From Clostridia bacterium (GTDB lineage Bacteria > Bacillota > Clostridia > Lachnospirales > Lachnospiraceae), in NCBI GenBank assembly GCA_910575625.1, contig CAJTFD010000022.1, positions 1,334-42,369 on the forward strand: a stretch of DNA of 41,036 nt, in the 5' to 3' direction. Positions within the stretch are counted from its first letter, which is position 1. Every line of letters begins with the position of its first letter. The notes below the pieces were generated by a model. It was not told the origin of the DNA. It made no database searches and saw only the letters and a list, made by a program, of their open reading frames with translations. This document shows positions 37,447-41,036 of this stretch, in pieces. Position numbers and translations under genes: made by a program.

Positions 37447-38769
37447 TCAACTTTCACTACAATTTATTTTTACCGTAACACACGCTCCCCCTGCTTTATT
37501 ATTAGCAATTTGAATTTTTCCACCATGTCTTTCACATAGAATTTTACAGATATTCAGTCCTAACCCCAAATGTTCAGTAGATATATCTTTTGATAATTTA
37601 TAAAATGGTAATGTTGCTTTTTCAATATCACTATTTTTAAAACCACAACCATCGTCTGAAACTGATATAACTAAATCATTATTCTTTATTACTACGCTAA
37701 TAGCAATATCATTTTTTGCATATCTAATACTGTTAGAGAGTAAATTTTCATAAATTTGCATAACTGCATCTAAATTGATAAATATGGCTACATTTTCTCC
37801 ATTTGTTGTAATCGAAAAATGTTTGTCACAACAAAGTAATTCTGCTGTATCATTCAAACTGTCGATAAGTGAATAAACAGTAATACGCTGTCGTGAAATT
37901 TCAATATCTTCTAATCTGTATAAGTTTGTCATAGCATTTACATATTTTTCAAGCCGCGAAACATTTTTTGACATTATTGATATTTCTTCTAATATTTCTT
38001 CCTGTGATACCAAGCCTTTTGGAATAAAAGAAAGCAACATAGTAGCATGACCTTTTAATAAGGTCAAGGGAGTTCGTAAATCATGTGAGAAAGCTGCATT
38101 TAGGCGGCGCTGTTCAGCAAATTGCCGAAACATAGTTTCATTATTTTTTGCCAAACATTCTTTCATTTTTTCAAAAGCATGGCAGAGTTTCCCCATTTCA
38201 TCATTTAATGGATATGATAATTCAAAATCTAAATCGTTTGCTTCAATTTTACGATATGCATTAGTCAATAGCTTAATAGGTTTTGATAATTTCTTTTTAT
38301 AAAAAAATGTCACGCAACATATCATACTAATAGATAGTATGGTAGGAATTATTACAATATTTAGTGAGCCTAAAACACTGTCAATCAGTCTGTCCCGTTT
38401 CGTAAAATTAGGTGTAACTTCAATATATGAAACATGGTTCGGATAGACATATTCGTGTACTGGACGTTCTTTTTGATAATCAACATTGAATTTACATATC
38501 TCATTACCTTTAGTGTCGAATATTGTGTATTTTGTTTGGTCGTTGCTATAGGCGGCAGTAAACGAACCATTTTCCGGTATATCATACCTTGCTGTCATAT
38601 TTTCATACTTATAATTTAGATTTATTCTATAGTTGTCTATTATTGAAATTAAAAAGATACAAATAATTATTCCAATCAACAACGAAAACAAAGCATAAAG
38701 AACAAAGGACATTCTGATACTCATGTTATTTAACTGATTGAACAATTTGCTTTGCTTTAATTTTCCCAT
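37447..38769 (-). CDS. Sensor histidine kinase (AT-rich cargo of IME-2)
   Basis: 440 residues. Helix 1 (~22-45), an extracytoplasmic domain of about 90 residues, helix 2 (~135-157), HAMP (~160-212), H-box FSHDLRTPLTLLKGH with His229, then N-box LLSNSIRYA, SDDGCGF and LGLGLNICKILCERHGG. The ATG lies inside the end of the response regulator gene (13-bp overlap). The signal is unknown; the extracytoplasmic domain is small and the neighbouring lipoprotein could bind the ligand. Confidence 0.9.
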   Translation of the reverse strand: MGKLKQSKLFNQLNNMSIRMSFVLYALFSLLIGIIICIFLISIIDNYRINLNYKYENMTARYDIPENGSFTAAYSNDQTKYTIFDTKGNEICKFNVDYQKERPVHEYVYPNHVSYIEVTPNFTKRDRLIDSVLGSLNIVIIPTILSISMICCVTFFYKKKLSKPIKLLTNAYRKIEANDLDFELSYPLNDEMGKLCHAFEKMKECLAKNNETMFRQFAEQRRLNAAFSHDLRTPLTLLKGHATMLLSFIPKGLVSQEEILEEISIMSKNVSRLEKYVNAMTNLYRLEDIEISRQRITVYSLIDSLNDTAELLCCDKHFSITTNGENVAIFINLDAVMQIYENLLSNSIRYAKNDIAISVVIKNNDLVISVSDDGCGFKNSDIEKATLPFYKLSKDISTEHLGLGLNICKILCERHGGKIQIANNKAGGACVTVKINCSES

Positions 38770-39431
38770 TTATATCCGCACCCCCAAACTGTTTCAATGT
38801 AAGGTCTATCGCCTAAAGATAAAAATTTTGCCCTAATACGTCTGATATGCTCTGTGACAACTGTATTATCGCCAATCCCGTCTAATCCCCAAACTTCTTC
38901 ATAAATAGTTTCCCGATTGAAAACAATCCCTTTGTTTTGTGAAAGGAAAGATATTATATCAAATTCCTTTTTGGTAAAAGATATATCCGTATTATGATAA
39001 AACACAATACGCGAGGAATAATCTATAACCATATCATCGTCAAATTGCACTTTTAAAGCTATATTGTGCCTTTTTTCTCTACGAAGATGTGCTGCAATAC
39101 GAGCTTCTAATTCATCAATAGAAAATGGTTTTATTACATAGTCATCTGCTCCAATAGAAAAACCTTTTATTTTATCACTATCTTCAATACGTGCTGTTAA
39201 AAAAATAATAGGGCATGAAACATAATTCCGTATTCTTTCACAAATAGTAAATCCGTCTATATCCGGCATATTAACATCTAACAAAATAATGTTAGGATTC
39301 TTTTCTACTTCTTTTAATGCAGTTTTTCCCGCTGTTGCAGTATATACTGTATATCCAAGTTTGCTGAAATAACGATACAGCATTGATACAATTTCATTTT
39401 CGTCATCTACAATCAGTATGCTTTGTGCCAT
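38757..39431 (-). CDS. OmpR-family response regulator (AT-rich cargo of IME-2)
   Basis: 224 residues. Receiver with Asp9/Asp10, Asp52 (LLDVNMPDIDG), Thr79, Lys101 (YVIKPF); winged helix with FTKKEFDIISFLSQNKGIVF and VTEHIRRIRAKFLSLGDRPY. AGGAGGACATATTT precedes the ATG, and the promoter TTGATT-18-GATAAT lies upstream. Unlike the ICE-1 regulator, its promoter shows no ACATTT box pairs, so the two systems are not obviously cross-wired. No ABC transporter genes accompany it in the window; the only partner visible is the lipoprotein. Confidence 0.92.
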   Translation of the reverse strand: MAQSILIVDDENEIVSMLYRYFSKLGYTVYTATAGKTALKEVEKNPNIILLDVNMPDIDGFTICERIRNYVSCPIIFLTARIEDSDKIKGFSIGADDYVIKPFSIDELEARIAAHLRREKRHNIALKVQFDDDMVIDYSSRIVFYHNTDISFTKKEFDIISFLSQNKGIVFNRETIYEEVWGLDGIGDNTVVTEHIRRIRAKFLSLGDRPYIETVWGCGYKWEN

Positions 39432-39464
39432 AAATATGTCCTCCTATTCAATGTCTTTCTTAAG

Positions 39465-39494
39465 ATTATCAAATAAAAATCTATTTCTAATCAA
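39465..39494 (-). promoter_or_regulatory. Promoter of the cargo two-component operon
   Basis: On the minus strand TTGATT (39489-39494) and GATAAT (39465-39470) are 18 bp apart, 34 bases before the regulator start codon. Confidence 0.55.
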
Positions 39495-39653
39495 TTTCTT
39501 TATTTTTTGAATGCCATTAGAGATTATATATGGCAGTATAAATTATAGCAATATTGTTCTGCATATTTTATACTTTATCAACAAATAGGCATATAATATT
39601 TCTTGCCTTTTATTTAACAGGAACAAGAGGGATTCCGTAGTAGTCGGCATTGT

Positions 39654-39790
39654 GGGAATGTGTATAACTGGCTATCTTATGGAATTGTGGGTAACTCTGT
39701 TTGCAGGACGTGGGAAAGCTGCTCTTTAGCTTTTCCATGTGCTGTGAACAGAATTACCCATGATTCCATAGCCTGTTATGCACATTTCCA
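39654..39790. repeat. 136-bp imperfect palindrome near the outer end of IME-2
   Basis: Arms of ~65 bp pair end to end: GGGAATGTGTATAAC (39654) with the complement near 39775-39789, GGAATTGTGGGTAA with TTACCCATGATTCC, and TCTGTTTGCAG with CTGTGAACAGA. The central stem GGGAAAGCT/AGCTTTTCC closes around GCTCTTT. The ends resemble terminal inverted repeats. It could be a MITE, an origin or a strong transcription barrier between IME-2 and ICE-2. Confidence 0.7.
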
Positions 39791-39868
39791 TAATGTTTGT
39801 CTTTTGGTCTTTGGTTCGGAATAGTGTGGTGCTGGCGGTCTATCTCTTGTTTTCGGTTACTTGCTTCT

Positions 39869-40009
39869 TTACCGTACATGAGCATTGGAGCCGGGGTTGT
39901 CCGAGCCGTAGCCCTCCAGCAGATTGACAACGCCCCAAACGCCGAGGCCCGCGCCCAGCGCGATAACAAGGGTCTGCAAAGTGGTGATAGCGGATGCGAA
40001 AAATGCCAT
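39869..40009 (-). pseudogene. Truncated Maff2-family membrane protein gene of ICE-2
   Basis: ATG 40009 (GGAGG five bases upstream) gives MAFFASAITTLQTLVIALGA and then GLGVWGVVNLLEGYGSDNPG, the start of the Maff2 conjugation membrane protein with one transmembrane helix. After NPG the frame continues as SNAHVR and stops, whereas family members go on for ~25-30 residues with a second hydrophobic segment. The break at about 39,889 is where IME-2 begins. The gene follows virD4, as in intact Tn1549-like ICEs. Confidence 0.75.
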
Positions 40010-40101
40010 ATAGTCCTCCATTTCTCCGGGATTTTCCCGGGCACAGGAAAAGCCGCCCGGTGTAGGCGGCAGGTGACACTTCGGGACAAAATGTCCCAAA
40101 G

Positions 40102-40930
40102 CTATACAAAAGCGTCCGGGTCGTCCAAATCGTCATAGTTGAGGATGTCCTCGTCCTCGTCTATGGGCGTTTTGTCCGGCACGTCCGCCTCGTACACGGT
40201 GTACTGCTCGTTGGGATTGAGCGTTTTCATGCGGCGGCAGATAAGCCGCTCCAGCGAAAAGGCGTTTTTCTTCTTGTCCGCCTCCGCCGTGTATCGGTAG
40301 TTGGGGTGCTGTTTCAAATCATATTTCCGGGAATAGAACGGCGGCAGGCCCCGCAGTTGCAGGATGCACCTGTCGCCGGGCATGGTAGCAAGCTCGGCGG
40401 GGGTCATAAGCTCCCGGCCCAGCCGTTGCGTGTTCTGGTTGTAGCTTTCCGACTGCCCACGGGAGCGGCCCTCGGTCTGCATGGAGATGGTGGCCTTGCC
40501 CAGCCAGTTCTCCGATATTTCCTTGATGGTGCTGGCCTCCCGGCCCCCGAGGAACACCACGCTGTCCATGTTGCCTAAAATGGTTTCCGCGTTTTTATCG
40601 TAGATGGCCTTACATTGGGCCAACTGCTGGTAGAACAGCGTCAGGCTCACCTCCCGGGAGCGGATGACCGCCACCAGCTTTTCGAGGTTGGGCACTTGCC
40701 CGGTGTTGGCGGCCTCGTCCCACAGCACCCGCACATGATGGGGCAGGCGGCCCCCGTGTACGTTGTCCGCCCTTTCGCACAAGAGATTGAACATCTGCGA
40801 AAACGCCAGAGCTACAATAAAGTTGTAGGTGGTGTCGGTATCGCTGATGATGAAGAACGCCGCCGTCCGTCTGTCCCCCAGCTTGTCAAGCTCCATCTCG
40901 TCATAGCTCATAATCTCCCGGAGTTGCGGG
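40102..40930 (-). CDS. VirD4/TraG-type coupling protein, 3' exon only (ICE-2)
   Basis: The ~276 residues visible are the C-terminal half of a type IV coupling protein: EIMSYDEMELDKLGDRRTAA, FFIISDTDTTYNF, VRVLWDEAANTGQVPNLEKL (Walker B), SLTLFYQQLAQCKAIY and MDSVVFLGGREASTIKEISE. Full proteins are ~600 residues and begin with a membrane region and Walker A, outside the window. The coding frame runs back to about 40,930 and then into group II intron sequence, so the ATG at 40911 is not a true start. It would pump relaxase-bound DNA to the transfer channel once the intron is spliced. Confidence 0.85.
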
Positions 40931-41036
40931 AATAGCGATAGGTAATCCTTTGATGTTATCTCCGGATTTTCCCCCGCCCTAAACCGGGCGTGAACCTTTC
41001 AGCTCACCCGGCTTGCCATCAGGAACAGATTTTATT
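40931..41036 (-). mobile_element. 3' end of a group II intron in the virD4-like gene
   Basis: The complement of 40981-41014 is a 34-nt domain V: AAGCCGGG...CCCGGTTT outer stem, the AGC triad in the 5' strand, a two-base bulge region and a GAAA tetraloop. Downstream comes a domain VI-like hairpin, with AATCC/GGATT pairing and ACCTATCGCTAT near the predicted 3' splice site at about 40,931-40,935. The coupling-protein exon begins directly after. The intron body and any reverse transcriptase lie outside the window. The exact boundary is uncertain by a few bases. Confidence 0.7.

Noticed and set aside
40980..41036. Frameshift or sequencing error in the coupling-protein gene near 40,997
   Set aside because: The upstream sequence does not look like coupling protein in any frame and folds as group II intron domain V, which explains the break better.
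1..41036. CRISPR arrays, cas genes, rRNA or tRNA genes
   Set aside because: No regularly spaced repeats and no recognisable RNA genes were found on reading both strands.

Overview
The window is a stack of mobile genetic elements from a low-GC Gram-positive gut anaerobe (Clostridia; Lachnospiraceae/Oscillospiraceae type). This is inferred from the Tn1549-style conjugation genes, large serine recombinases, TnpV/TnpW, DUF3847/DUF3848/DUF3849 and BceS-type sensor genes. I see no housekeeping gene, rRNA, tRNA or CRISPR array. Backbone genes look GC-rich and cargo genes clearly AT-rich.

Region A (1 to ~18,205, mainly + strand) is the right part of an ICE, 'ICE-1'. It holds the C-terminus of the giant helicase-type protein, a DUF3848/DUF3849 protein, MobC, a MobP-type relaxase with a candidate oriT just downstream, and an XRE regulator. 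Then comes a cargo block: response regulator, intramembrane-sensing kinase, FtsX permease 1, ABC ATPase, FtsX permease 2 and a double-receiver protein without output domain. Last are a sigma-like factor, TnpW and two tandem serine recombinases. Four promoters in the cargo block share one architecture: paired ACATTT boxes 11 bp apart, 6 bp from the -10 hexamer, in three of them with a further box 42 bp upstream.

Region B (~18,205 to ~26,600, mainly - strand) is an integrative mobilizable element, 'IME-1'. Its serine recombinase gene is cut by the end of ICE-1. It carries VapE-type and CHC2 primase-like replication genes, a MobA/MobL relaxase, an RSF1010-like oriT, a NimA-like flavoprotein inserted at the 3' end of a vanished HTH gene, a RepA_N-like protein, and a divergent XRE regulator behind two dyad operators.

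Region C (~26,600 to 29,300, - strand) is an accessory cluster: BrnT/BrnA toxin-antitoxin, three AT-rich genes of unknown function (one a membrane HEAGH metallopeptidase) separated by repeated gene-tail remnants, then TnpV and an HTH protein.

Region D (~29,400 to ~39,889, - strand) is a second mobilizable element, 'IME-2': sigma factor, HTH protein, oriT, MobC, relaxase, Cys-rich protein, replisome organizer, DnaC-like ATPase, TnpW, serine recombinase. Its cargo is an AT-rich two-component system with a lipoprotein. A 136-bp imperfect palindrome lies near its outer end.

Region E (~39,890 to 41,036, - strand) is a third element, 'ICE-2': a Maff2 gene truncated by the insertions and the 3' exon of a VirD4 coupling-protein gene interrupted by a group II intron whose domain V lies at the right edge. 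The layout suggests successive insertion: IME-2 and IME-1 into ICE-2, ICE-1 into IME-1, plus an intron in ICE-2. Cargo may provide peptide-antibiotic sensing/export (TCS-ABC block) and nitro-compound reduction (NimA-like); both are inferred from family.
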